Position numbers and translations under genes: made by a program. A DNA stretch of 64,000 nucleotides from positions 186,001 through 250,000 of the forward strand of contig NZ_JAVDSH010000003.1 in the NCBI RefSeq assembly GCF_031455195.1, written 5' to 3'. The notes beneath the pieces were generated by a model. The model was not told the origin of the DNA and did no database searches. It saw only the letters and a program-made list of their open reading frames with translations. This DNA comes from Arthrobacter nitroguajacolicus_D (GTDB taxonomy: Bacteria > Actinomycetota > Actinomycetes > Actinomycetales > Micrococcaceae). Shown here one piece after another: positions 17,410 to 24,776 of the stretch. The stretch's first letter is position 1. Every line of letters begins with the position of its first letter.

Positions 17410-19023
17410 TTAGTGCTGGTGTCCTGCGTGTGCGTCTTCTTCCTCGGCCGGCTTTTCGGCAACCAGGGTCTCGGTGGTGAGGACCAGGGCTGCGATGGAA
17501 GCGGCGTTGCGGAGTGCGGAGCGGGTGACCTTGACGGGGTCGATCACGCCAGCGGCGATCAGGTCCTCGTACTCGCCGGACTTGGCGTTGAAGCCGTGGT
17601 TGGCTTCCAGCTCGGAAACCTTGGCGACAACCACGAAGCCGTCGAAGCCGGCGTTCTGTGCGATCCAACGCAGGGGCTGGACCAGGGCACGGCGGACGAT
17701 GCCAACGGCTGCTGCCGCGTCACCTTCGAGTGCCTTGACGGCCGGGGACTCGTCCAGTGCCTTGAGGGCGTGGATGAGGGCGGAACCGCCGCCGGAAACG
17801 ATGCCTTCTTCAAGGGCTGCACGCGTGGAGGAAACGGCGTCCTCGATGCGGTGCTTCTTTTCCTTCAGCTCCACCTCGGTGGCTGCGCCAACCTTGATCA
17901 CGCCGATGCCGCCGGCCAGCTTGGCCAGGCGTTCCTGCAGCTTTTCCTTGTCCCAGTCGGAGTCCGTCCGGGTGAGCTCGGCACGCAGCTGTGCAACGCG
18001 GTCGGCCACGTCCTGGGCCGAACCTGCGCCGTCAACAATGGTGGTGTTGTCCTTGGTGACCGTGATTCGGCGTGCGGTACCGAGTACCTCGAGGCCGACG
18101 GAGTCCAGGGTCAGGCCGAGGTCCGGGGAGACAACCTGTGCGCCGGTAAGCGTGGCGATGTCCTGGAGCATGGCCTTGCGGCGGTCGCCGAAGCCCGGCG
18201 CCTTGACGGCAACAACGTTGAGCGTGCCGCGGATGCGGTTGACGATCAGCGTGGAAAGGGCTTCGCCTTCGATGTCTTCAGCAATGATGAAGAGCGGCTT
18301 GTTGGCCTGCAGGGCCTTCTCCAGGAGCGGCAGGAAGTCCTGCAGCGAGGAGATCTTGCCCTGGTTGATCAGGATGAGGGCGTCCTCAAGGACGGCTTCC
18401 TGGCGCTCTGCGTCGGTGACGAAGTACGGGGAGAGGTAGCCCTTGTCGAACTGCATGCCTTCGGTCAGAACCAGTTCGGTCTGCGTGGTGGAGGACTCTT
18501 CAATGGTGATAACACCGTCTTTGCCCACCTTGCCGAACGCCTCAGCCAGCAGTTCGCCGACTTCGTCGCTCTGCGCGGAGATGGCAGCAACGCTGGCAAC
18601 CTGGGTGCCTTCGACTTCGCGGGCGTTCTCCAGGAGGCGGGCAGCTACGGCTTCAACGGAAACCTCAATGCCACGCTTAATTTCGCCCGGAGCGGCGCCA
18701 GCTGCAACGTTGCGCAGGCCTTCCTTGACCAGGGCCTGTGCCAGCACGGTAGCCGTGGTGGTGCCGTCGCCGGCGACGTCGTTGGTCTTGGTGGCTACTT
18801 CCTTGGCCAGCTGGGCGCCAAGGTTCTCGTAGGGGTCGTCAAGCTCAACTTCGCGGGCGATGGTGACGCCGTCGTTGGTGATCGTGGGAGCGCCCCACTT
18901 CTTGTCCAGCACGACGTTGCGGCCGCGCGGGCCAAGCGTCACCTTGACAGTGTTGGCGAGCTTGTCGATACCGGCCTCAAGAGACCGGCGGGCAGCATCG
19001 TTAAAAGCAAGCTGCTTTGCCAT
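17410..19023 (-). CDS. groEL: Chaperonin GroEL (GroES-linked, His-rich tail type)
   Basis: The 60-kDa chaperonin subunit that folds proteins in the cytoplasm with GroES and ATP. 537 residues, full length. It has the ATP-binding motif DGTTTATVLAQALVKEG near residue 85, and VTLGPRGRNVVLDKK and VSGGGSALIHAL are conserved. The C-terminus is DAHAGHQH instead of the Gly-Gly-Met repeat. In actinobacteria the His-rich tail marks the GroEL copy that is linked to groES (GroEL1 type). A second, unlinked groEL is therefore expected elsewhere in the genome. Transcribed from the CIRCE-controlled promoter ahead of groES. Confidence 0.98.
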   Translation of the reverse strand: MAKQLAFNDAARRSLEAGIDKLANTVKVTLGPRGRNVVLDKKWGAPTITNDGVTIAREVELDDPYENLGAQLAKEVATKTNDVAGDGTTTATVLAQALVKEGLRNVAAGAAPGEIKRGIEVSVEAVAARLLENAREVEGTQVASVAAISAQSDEVGELLAEAFGKVGKDGVITIEESSTTQTELVLTEGMQFDKGYLSPYFVTDAERQEAVLEDALILINQGKISSLQDFLPLLEKALQANKPLFIIAEDIEGEALSTLIVNRIRGTLNVVAVKAPGFGDRRKAMLQDIATLTGAQVVSPDLGLTLDSVGLEVLGTARRITVTKDNTTIVDGAGSAQDVADRVAQLRAELTRTDSDWDKEKLQERLAKLAGGIGVIKVGAATEVELKEKKHRIEDAVSSTRAALEEGIVSGGGSALIHALKALDESPAVKALEGDAAAAVGIVRRALVQPLRWIAQNAGFDGFVVVAKVSELEANHGFNAKSGEYEDLIAAGVIDPVKVTRSALRNAASIAALVLTTETLVAEKPAEEEDAHAGHQH

Positions 19024-19107
19024 GGTTGTGTCCTTTCAAGACAGAAAACCCGCACCGCTGTCGGGTCGGAATGATTCCAACGCGGCGGCGGTGCGGGCTC
19101 CGGGAAG

Positions 19108-19404
19108 TTACTTTACGACGATCGCGAGGACGTCGCGGGCGGACAGAACGAGGTACTCGTTGCCGCCGGTCTTGACTTCGGTTCCGCCGTACTTGGAGTA
19201 GATGACGACGTCGCCAACGGTTACGTCAACCGGCACGCGGTTGCCGTTGTCATCGAAGCGGCCGGGGCCGATTGCAACAACTTCGCCTTCCTGCGGCTTC
19301 TCCTGTGCGGAGTCCGGAATAACCAGGCCGGAAGCCGTGGTCTGCTCTGCTTCGAGCGGGCGAACAACAATACGATCCTCAAGAGGCTTAATCGAGACCG
19401 ACAC
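19108..19404 (-). CDS. groES: Co-chaperonin GroES
   Basis: 98 residues, the usual length. It starts VSVSIKPLEDRIVVRP and contains the mobile-loop region TTASGLVIPDSAQEKPQEGEV. GTG at 19404 is chosen because AAGGAG lies 7 nt upstream and because it gives the family length. An in-frame ATG at 19434 would add ten residues unlike any GroES. It caps the GroEL ring and is the first gene of the groES-groEL operon, 84 nt before groEL. Confidence 0.97.
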   Translation of the reverse strand: MSVSIKPLEDRIVVRPLEAEQTTASGLVIPDSAQEKPQEGEVVAIGPGRFDDNGNRVPVDVTVGDVVIYSKYGGTEVKTGGNEYLVLSARDVLAIVVK

Positions 19405-19500
19405 TCGGACTCTCCTTTTCATGAGCTGATTCATGGACTAAGAACTGGGGTGCCGGGGCGTGCAACCGTCGTCGCGGTGCCGGAGGAACGCCTGGCGTGG

Positions 19501-19527
19501 TTAGCACCCTCCGGGGGAGAGTGCTAA
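19501..19527. promoter_or_regulatory. CIRCE operator 1 (HrcA site)
   Basis: TTAGCACCC, 9-nt spacer, GAGTGCTAA: one mismatch to the consensus TTAGCACTC-N9-GAGTGCTAA. It sits at the predicted transcription start of groES, so bound HrcA would block initiation. Confidence 0.93.
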
Positions 19528-19531
19528 TAAG

Positions 19532-19560
19532 ACTCTATGTAAGCGTTAGCACTCGGTCAA
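19532..19560 (-). promoter_or_regulatory. groES-groEL promoter (sigma-70 type)
   Basis: On the minus strand, -35 TTGACC (19555-19560) and -10 TAGAGT (19532-19537) are separated by 17 nt. The -35 lies in the spacer of CIRCE 2, and the expected start falls in CIRCE 1, so both operators overlap the promoter. Confidence 0.8.
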
Positions 19561-19572
19561 GGTGAGTGCCAG
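19546..19572. promoter_or_regulatory. CIRCE operator 2 (HrcA site, degenerate right arm)
   Basis: TTAGCACTC, 9-nt spacer, GAGTGCCAG: the left arm is perfect and the right arm has two mismatches. It overlaps the -35 element. Two CIRCE boxes before groES are common in actinobacteria. Confidence 0.85.
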
Positions 19573-19596
19573 CATTTCGTCATCGGTGAACTCCGG

Positions 19597-19959
19597 TCAC
19601 CGGCCGGTGAGGTCGTCCAGGTCGTAGTCTTCGCCGTCGTCGTCCCCGTCCGCTGGGGCGTTGCCGCGGTTCCGGTACAGCACTACAGCGGACAGGACAG
19701 CCACGACGCCGGAGATCACCAGGGCGATAATCCCGCCGATGCGAGCGCCGCTGTACAGGTCGCGGATCTCCCGTGCTTCATCGGTGGCATCGTTGACGCT
19801 CTTGCCGGTGACGGAGTATGCGGCCGCATTGAAGGAGTCCAAGGCCAGGATGATGATGAGCAGGGCTATGCAGACCACGGCTATCACGATGCCCGCAATA
19901 AGTGCGGGACGGGCATATTTGGTGATGCGGGACGGCTGTGCGGCTGCGTTGTCTTCCAT
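19597..19959 (-). CDS. Small two-span membrane protein of unknown function
   Basis: 120 residues. It has a short cytoplasmic N-terminus, a long hydrophobic helix (ALIAGIVIAVVCIALLIIILAL), a ~45-residue loop and a second helix (IGGIIALVISGVVAVLSAVVLY). The C-terminal tail is strongly acidic (DGDDDGEDYDLDDL). I do not recognise the family. It is divergent from the methyltransferase gene and lies upstream of the groES promoter region; nothing indicates a functional link. Confidence 0.75.
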   Translation of the reverse strand: MEDNAAAQPSRITKYARPALIAGIVIAVVCIALLIIILALDSFNAAAYSVTGKSVNDATDEAREIRDLYSGARIGGIIALVISGVVAVLSAVVLYRNRGNAPADGDDDGEDYDLDDLTGR

Positions 19960-20026
19960 GAAAACAACCCTATCTGGCTGCTTCCCCAGTCACGCTGTCA
20001 TATCCTGCGACGTTAGGCTTGATTCC

Positions 20027-21253
20027 ATGCCTCATGCACCGCAGGAACAGATCGCGCCCTTGCTGACCACCGAAGGATGGGAACTTCTTGCCTCACTGGG
20101 GCCGTACAAGGAAGCCGATGCATTCAGCGTTAACGCCGACCTGCGGAAGGCAGGCCACTCCCCCGAACTTGTGGCCGCGGTCCTGACCCAGTCGCGCCTG
20201 CGGACCCGGGCCGAGGCCAAGTTCGGTGAATTTGCCCGCCAGATGCTGTTCACGCAGGCGGGCTTGGAGCAGGCCACCCGGTTGAACGTGGCCGCCCGGC
20301 ACGCCGAGCGTTTTGCCACGGCAGGTGTTGCGCACGTCGCGGACCTCGGTTGCGGCTTGGGGGCCGACTCCTTGGCCATGGCTTCCATGGACATCGCTGT
20401 GACCGCCGTGGAGATGGATGAGACCACTGCTGCCTGCGCGACGATCAACCTGATCCCGTTCCCGCACGCGACGGTGGTGCACGCGGACGCTACCTCCGTT
20501 GAGCTGGACGGCATTGACGGAGTGTGGCTGGATCCCGCCCGTCGCACCACATCCACTTCGGGAACAAAGCGGATTTGGGACCCCGAGGCCTTCTCTCCCC
20601 CTTTGTCGTTCGTGGAAAGCCTGGCCGCTACCGGGCGTGCCATTGGCGTCAAAATGGGTCCGGGGATCCCGCACGATTCCGTGCCTAAGGGTTGCGAGGC
20701 CCAGTGGATTTCCGTCGGGGGTGATGTCACCGAGGTAACGCTGTGGTTCAACGCGGTGGCGCGACCCGGGGTACGGCGCGCGGCGCTGGTCCTCGGCAGC
20801 CAGGGCGCTGCCGAAATCACCAGCGGCGAGGATTTCGACGGCGGTCCGGTAGCCGCCGTCGGGCCGGTGGAAGGTTTCCTGTACGAACCGGATGGGGCGG
20901 TGATCCGCGCGGGCCTTGTGGCCGATGTCGCAGAACGCCTTGGCGGTCATTTGGTGGATGAGCACATCGCCTACATTTGCGCTCCCGGGTTGCATGACAC
21001 CCCGTTTGCCCGCGCCTACAGGGTGCTTGAGGTCATGCCGTACAACGTCAAGGCCCTGAAAGCCTGGGTGAAGAGCAACGGCATCACCGTGCTGGACATC
21101 AAGAAGCGCGGTACAGCGGTGACCCCCGAAGAGCTAAGGAAGCAGTTGCTGCCCGCCAAGCCCGGCAAGGGCAAAGCGAAAACAGCCACCTTGGTCCTCA
21201 CCAGGATCGGCGAGGAACGAGTGGTTGTCGTGGTGGAGCCGGTATCCACCTAG
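20027..21253 (+). CDS. Class I SAM-dependent methyltransferase with THUMP-like C-terminal domain
   Basis: 408 residues. A helical N-terminal region (SRLRTRAEAKFGEFARQMLFT) precedes a Rossmann methyltransferase core with motif I VADLGCGLGADSLAMA near residue 110 and an acidic residue after strand 2 (VTAVEMDE). The catalytic loop near residue 168 reads WLDPARRT. The C-terminal part matches the THUMP-like domain of this actinobacterial family (YNVKALKAWVKSNGI). It is probably an RNA or small-molecule methyltransferase; the substrate is not known. The frame is open upstream to 19661, but the ATG at 20027 gives the conserved family start. It converges on the AroE-like gene with a 4-nt gap. Confidence 0.85.
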   Translation: MPHAPQEQIAPLLTTEGWELLASLGPYKEADAFSVNADLRKAGHSPELVAAVLTQSRLRTRAEAKFGEFARQMLFTQAGLEQATRLNVAARHAERFATAGVAHVADLGCGLGADSLAMASMDIAVTAVEMDETTAACATINLIPFPHATVVHADATSVELDGIDGVWLDPARRTTSTSGTKRIWDPEAFSPPLSFVESLAATGRAIGVKMGPGIPHDSVPKGCEAQWISVGGDVTEVTLWFNAVARPGVRRAALVLGSQGAAEITSGEDFDGGPVAAVGPVEGFLYEPDGAVIRAGLVADVAERLGGHLVDEHIAYICAPGLHDTPFARAYRVLEVMPYNVKALKAWVKSNGITVLDIKKRGTAVTPEELRKQLLPAKPGKGKAKTATLVLTRIGEERVVVVVEPVST

Positions 21254-21257
21254 GGCT

Positions 21258-22070
21258 TCAGCGTCGCGAGAATTCGGAAGCTTCGCGCACCTGGCCGGGG
21301 GTCGGACGCACCCCCGTGTATAGGACGAATTGTTCTTCAGCCTGGATGGCGATGACCTCGGCACCGGTGATCACCGGCTTGCCGGCTGAGCGCGCGGCGG
21401 TGATAAGCGGCGTCTCGGAAGGCAGCGCAACGACGTCGAATACCACCTGCGCAGCTGCGATCGTCGCGTCATCGAAGGACTGCGCCGCTTCGTCGGCCCC
21501 AGCCATACCCAGCGGGGTGACGTTGATGATGAGATCCGCGGTGGCTCCGTTGACGTCGTCCTGCCAGCCGAAACCGTAGAGGTCGGCGAGGGCGCGGCCG
21601 GCGGTTTCATTACGGGCCACGATGGTGACGGCGGTGAAGCCCGCGTCGCGTAGCGCTGCCGCTACGGCCTTGGCCATGCCGCCCGCTCCACGGAGGAGCA
21701 CGGTGTGGCTGCTGGGGACCTCATGGTCCTTCAAGAGCCGCGCTATGGCGATGTAGTCGGTGTTGTAGGCGGTGAGGACACCGTCGTCGTTCACGATGGT
21801 GTTCACCGAATCAATGGCTTTGGCCGACGGATCCATCACGTCAACCAGCGGGATGACGGCTTCCTTGTAGGGCATGGACACCGCGGCGCCCCGGATGGGG
21901 AGACCGCGGATGCCCGCCACCGCGAGGGTGATGTCAGCTGGCGCGAACGCCTTATAGACAAAGTTCAAGCCGAGCAGATCGTACAGATAGTTGTGGAACC
22001 GGGTACCGATGTTGCTGGGCCGGGCCGCGAGCGAAATGCACAGGGACATGTCTTTGTTCAGGATGGGCAT
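21258..22070 (-). CDS. Shikimate 5-dehydrogenase-like protein
   Basis: 270 residues with the AroE fold. The N-terminal substrate domain has SMPYKEAVIPL in place of the classical NVTxPxK block and keeps the catalytic lysine; NTDYIAIARLL carries the substrate-binding Asp. The NAD(P) domain has VLLRGAGGMAKAVAAAL. The divergent substrate motifs suggest an AroE-like/SdhL paralog rather than the housekeeping AroE, so the substrate (shikimate, quinate or other) is open. ATG at 22070 is preferred over an upstream TTG (22085). It is 39 nt downstream of the alternative L36 gene and may share its transcript. Confidence 0.85.
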   Translation of the reverse strand: MPILNKDMSLCISLAARPSNIGTRFHNYLYDLLGLNFVYKAFAPADITLAVAGIRGLPIRGAAVSMPYKEAVIPLVDVMDPSAKAIDSVNTIVNDDGVLTAYNTDYIAIARLLKDHEVPSSHTVLLRGAGGMAKAVAAALRDAGFTAVTIVARNETAGRALADLYGFGWQDDVNGATADLIINVTPLGMAGADEAAQSFDDATIAAAQVVFDVVALPSETPLITAARSAGKPVITGAEVIAIQAEEQFVLYTGVRPTPGQVREASEFSRR

Positions 22071-22109
22071 CCACCCATTAAACAACGCCCGATGGATGCA
22101 GCCCTGGGA

Positions 22110-22232
22110 TCAGCCCTGCCGCGCCTTCATCCGCGGGTTGTTCTTGTTGATGACGAACGTGCGTCCACGCCTCCGGACGATCTGCGCTCCGGGGATCTTC
22201 TTGAGCGCACGCAGTGAGTTCCTGACCTTCAT
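22110..22232 (-). CDS. rpmJ: Ribosomal protein L36, zinc-independent paralog
   Basis: A 40-residue protein starting MKVRNSLRALKKIPGAQIVR. Standard L36 is about 37 residues and has a CxxC...C...H zinc ribbon. This one has no cysteine, so it is the C-minus form that replaces the zinc protein when zinc is scarce. AAAGGAG precedes the ATG at good spacing. It lies 29 nt after the Mrf-like gene and should be controlled by the same Zur-type operator. A zinc-binding L36 is expected elsewhere in the genome. Confidence 0.95.
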   Translation of the reverse strand: MKVRNSLRALKKIPGAQIVRRRGRTFVINKNNPRMKARQG

Positions 22233-22261
22233 GGTGTTTCTCCTTTTGTTGGTGGTGCGGC

Positions 22262-23413
22262 TTAGAGGGCGTCGCTGAGTTCCAGGGGATCGTCCCAGAC
22301 GCCAAAGTCCAGTTCCATTTCCGCTTCCGTCAGTTGGCATTCGTCCAGTAGCCTGCGGATTACGCGGGCATCAATATCTTCCGAGCGCCCGGTCATCGCC
22401 AATACCGTGCCGCGGTCGCCGTGGCTCGGATGCCAGTCAAGGACGGAGTCGACGTCGGGACCCGGCTTGCCTGCCGATGCGCCGCTGGGTGCCGTGTCAG
22501 CCGAGTCGGCGAGCCATTTCCCGGTACTTTCGAGCCAAACCCTGGGCCCGATTCCCTGGACGGCGATCCGGGTGGCGGGAGCTGAAGCGATCCATAGCCG
22601 GCCACGCATCCAATGCGTACCCGCAGCAAGTTGGGGCAGCGCATCACGGAAGCGTCCCGGGTGCAGCGGACGACGCGCTTTGTGAAGCACCGTCCGGAAA
22701 GAACCTGGCGTTTCACTTGCAGGCACACGCACGACGCCGGGCCGGTTGCGTGCCGCTGCTTCGGCCTGGTCGAAGCAGCCCGGACGGTAGGGGTCGGCCG
22801 CTCCGACTGCAGCCGCATGCGGAGCCAATTCGACGAGCAACTCCATTCCTGTCAGCCATGGCGCCGATCCTTCAGGGTGCTCCCCGGTCAAGGCTGCACC
22901 GAGACCCGGGTAAACCATGACCGTATCCACTTGGCCGAACTCCCCAATCAGGAACTCGCCACTGGTGCGGTCATCCTGCGGCATGGACGTGAAGCCGGAC
23001 TCGAACAGCGTGTGGCGGTCCCAGATGTGGTCGTCGAGATCTCCGGGATCCAAGGCCAGCACGGCGTTGTCGATGGCTGCCGGGCGGCTGAGGCCCCGGC
23101 GAAGCTCCGCAACGGCCATGCCTGCAGCGACACCGGGCGGCAAGCCAAGCACAACGTGGTCGAAACCGCACGCGGCAAGGCGCTCCGCCGTGGGTACTAC
23201 GTCAAGCCGAACGGTGCAGCTAAGGCAGCCATGCTCCAAGACCGTTGTTTCGCGTTCGACCAAGCGGCCTCTTTTGTAGACCCTTCGCAGGACCAGTGAA
23301 CCATCCAGAAGATCGTGGAGTACCACTGCCGAATTGGCGTGGGTTCGGCCCAGTCGCGCGGTGGCCGCCTCCCGGCATTGGCTGTCGAGGGAACTGACGA
23401 CTGTGAGATGCAT
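22262..23413 (-). CDS. CobW/COG0523-related protein, probable Mrf-like zinc-starvation ribosome factor
   Basis: 383 residues. The CobW-type CxxC motif is present as HGCLSCTVR (Cys63, Cys66), and the C-terminal CobW_C-like domain is recognisable (RPLHPGRFRDALP, then MRGRLWIAS and VWLESTGKWLADS). The P-loop expected near the N-terminus is absent: the first residues read MHLTVVSSLDSQ. That layout matches mycobacterial Rv0106/Mrf as I remember it. Mrf lies with zinc-free ribosomal proteins and recruits the hibernation factor Mpy to ribosomes. The neighbouring zinc-free L36 and the Zur-like operator support the match. Mrf identity is an inference from motif order and context. Confidence 0.82.
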   Translation of the reverse strand: MHLTVVSSLDSQCREAATARLGRTHANSAVVLHDLLDGSLVLRRVYKRGRLVERETTVLEHGCLSCTVRLDVVPTAERLAACGFDHVVLGLPPGVAAGMAVAELRRGLSRPAAIDNAVLALDPGDLDDHIWDRHTLFESGFTSMPQDDRTSGEFLIGEFGQVDTVMVYPGLGAALTGEHPEGSAPWLTGMELLVELAPHAAAVGAADPYRPGCFDQAEAAARNRPGVVRVPASETPGSFRTVLHKARRPLHPGRFRDALPQLAAGTHWMRGRLWIASAPATRIAVQGIGPRVWLESTGKWLADSADTAPSGASAGKPGPDVDSVLDWHPSHGDRGTVLAMTGRSEDIDARVIRRLLDECQLTEAEMELDFGVWDDPLELSDAL

Positions 23414-23419
23414 GGGTCC

Positions 23420-23448
23420 ATACTAATGAGAATCATTCTAATTAGCAA
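23420..23448 (-). promoter_or_regulatory. Promoter of the Mrf-like/L36 operon, predicted leaderless
   Basis: On the minus strand, -35 TTGCTA (23443-23448) and -10 TAGTAT (23420-23425) are exactly 17 nt apart. The ATG begins 7 nt after the -10, so the A of ATG is the likely first transcribed base. Confidence 0.65.
23424..23444. promoter_or_regulatory. Zur-type operator
   Basis: A 21-bp near-palindrome centred at 23434. The minus-strand core TTAGAATGATTCTCA has the 7-1-7 form of actinobacterial Zur boxes (TGAAAATGATTTTCA type). It fills the spacer between the -35 and -10 of the Mrf-like gene. A Fur-family site for iron is the alternative; the downstream zinc-free L36 favours Zur. Confidence 0.82.
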
Positions 23449-23578
23449 ATGACTGTTCATTGCAGCCCGCACTGCGCCGATATCACGGGTGTTCAGGCTG
23501 CATTAGACTTGATCCGACCGCTGGCGGCCCCGCAGCGGGGAACCGCGCCCGGCTGACAGAACACAATGAGGGGACTAC

Positions 23579-24730
23579 GTGCAGATTGATTTTGCGCCAT
23601 CCAGGCAATCGACACTGGGTGTGGAATGGGAGTTGGCGCTCGTCAATGCACGCACCGGGGAACTGGTTTCCGTCGCGAACGATGTCCTGAAAGGCGTCGC
23701 CGCGAACCATCCCGACCTCAACGAAGACGATGAGCACCCCCATATCAAGCGCGAGCTGCTCCTGAACACCGTGGAGCTCGTCACTGGGATCTGCGAAACG
23801 GTGAAGGACGCCAAAGAGGACCTCAGCCGTTCTCTGGCAGCTGTCCGCGAAGTCACCGACCCCATGGGCGTTGAGGTGTTCTGCGCAGGCAGCCACCCCT
23901 TCAGCCCTCCCCTGCTCCAGCCGGTCACCGACAAAGAGCGCTACGCCAAACTGATCGAGCGGACCCAATGGTGGGGACGCCAAATGGTTATCTACGGCGT
24001 GCACGTCCATGTGGGCATCGATCGCAGGGACAAGGTCCTCCCGATTCTGGACGGACTGGTCAACTACTTCCCGCATTTCCAGGCATTGTCCGCTTCCAGT
24101 CCCTACTGGGCAGGCGAGGAAACCGGCTACGCTTCCCAGCGCGCCCTGATGTTCCAGCAGCTTCCCACGGCCGGGCTCCCGTTCCAGTTCGAAACCTGGG
24201 AGGCCTACGAGTCCTACGTCCAGGACATGTTCACCACCGGGGTCATTGACGCCACCTCCGAAATCCGCTGGGACATCCGGCCGGTTGCCAACCTGGGCAC
24301 CATCGAAATGCGCATTTGCGATGGCCTTGCCACCCTCGAAGAAGTCGGGGCCATAGCTGCCCTGACCCAGTGCCTGGTGGACGAGTTCTCCTCCATCCTG
24401 GACGCCGGCGGCACCATCCCCACCATGCCGCCCTGGCACGTTCAGGAAAACAAATGGCGCGCCGCCCGCTACGGCATGGAGGCCATCATCATCCTGGACG
24501 CGGAAGGCAACGAACAGCTTGTCACCGAACACCTCGCGGAAACGGTAGCCCGGCTGGAACCCGTAGCTGCCAAGCTGGGCTGCTCCGAAGAACTGGCCGA
24601 CGTCTTGAAGATCATCGAACGCGGCGCCAGCTACCAGCGCCAACGCCGCGTCGCCGCCGAGCATGACGGAGACCTTCAGGCAGTAGTCATGGACCTGGTG
24701 CAGCAGATGCGCAAGGGGCCGGACGCCTAG
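23579..24730 (+). CDS. Carboxylate-amine ligase, GCS2/YbdK family
   Basis: 383 residues of the glutamate-cysteine ligase 2 family. Early motif LGVEWELALVNARTG, then GVHVHVGID near residue 140, and IRWDIRPVANLGTIEMRICD near residue 230, match YbdK-type enzymes along the full length. The family has weak glutamate-cysteine ligase activity in vitro. In a mycothiol-producing actinobacterium the true product is unclear. The start is GTG with GAGGGG upstream. It converges on tsaD with a 33-nt gap. Confidence 0.9.
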   Translation: MQIDFAPSRQSTLGVEWELALVNARTGELVSVANDVLKGVAANHPDLNEDDEHPHIKRELLLNTVELVTGICETVKDAKEDLSRSLAAVREVTDPMGVEVFCAGSHPFSPPLLQPVTDKERYAKLIERTQWWGRQMVIYGVHVHVGIDRRDKVLPILDGLVNYFPHFQALSASSPYWAGEETGYASQRALMFQQLPTAGLPFQFETWEAYESYVQDMFTTGVIDATSEIRWDIRPVANLGTIEMRICDGLATLEEVGAIAALTQCLVDEFSSILDAGGTIPTMPPWHVQENKWRAARYGMEAIIILDAEGNEQLVTEHLAETVARLEPVAAKLGCSEELADVLKIIERGASYQRQRRVAAEHDGDLQAVVMDLVQQMRKGPDA

Positions 24731-24745
24731 CTGACGGCTTGGTGA

Positions 24746-24776
24746 CCTGCCGGGGCTCAGAGCCTAGGCCGGCAGG
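24746..24776. terminator. Stem-loop between the GCS2 ligase gene and tsaD
   Basis: Inverted repeat CCTGCCGG / CCGGCAGG with an inner GGCT / AGCC pair. It overlaps the last codons of tsaD, so it could end both convergent transcripts. No T-run. Confidence 0.4.

Noticed and set aside
17184..17462. 92-codon minus-strand frame across the repeats
   Set aside because: It runs through the 32-nt repeats, whose period is not a multiple of three, and into the groEL 3' end; no ribosome site or family.
19405..19434. Ten extra N-terminal residues on GroES
   Set aside because: GTG at 19404 has a proper AAGGAG site and gives the conserved GroES start.
22232..22340. N-terminal extension of the L36 frame to 76 residues
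   Set aside because: It overlaps the Mrf-like gene, has no ribosome site, and L36 proteins are 37-41 residues.
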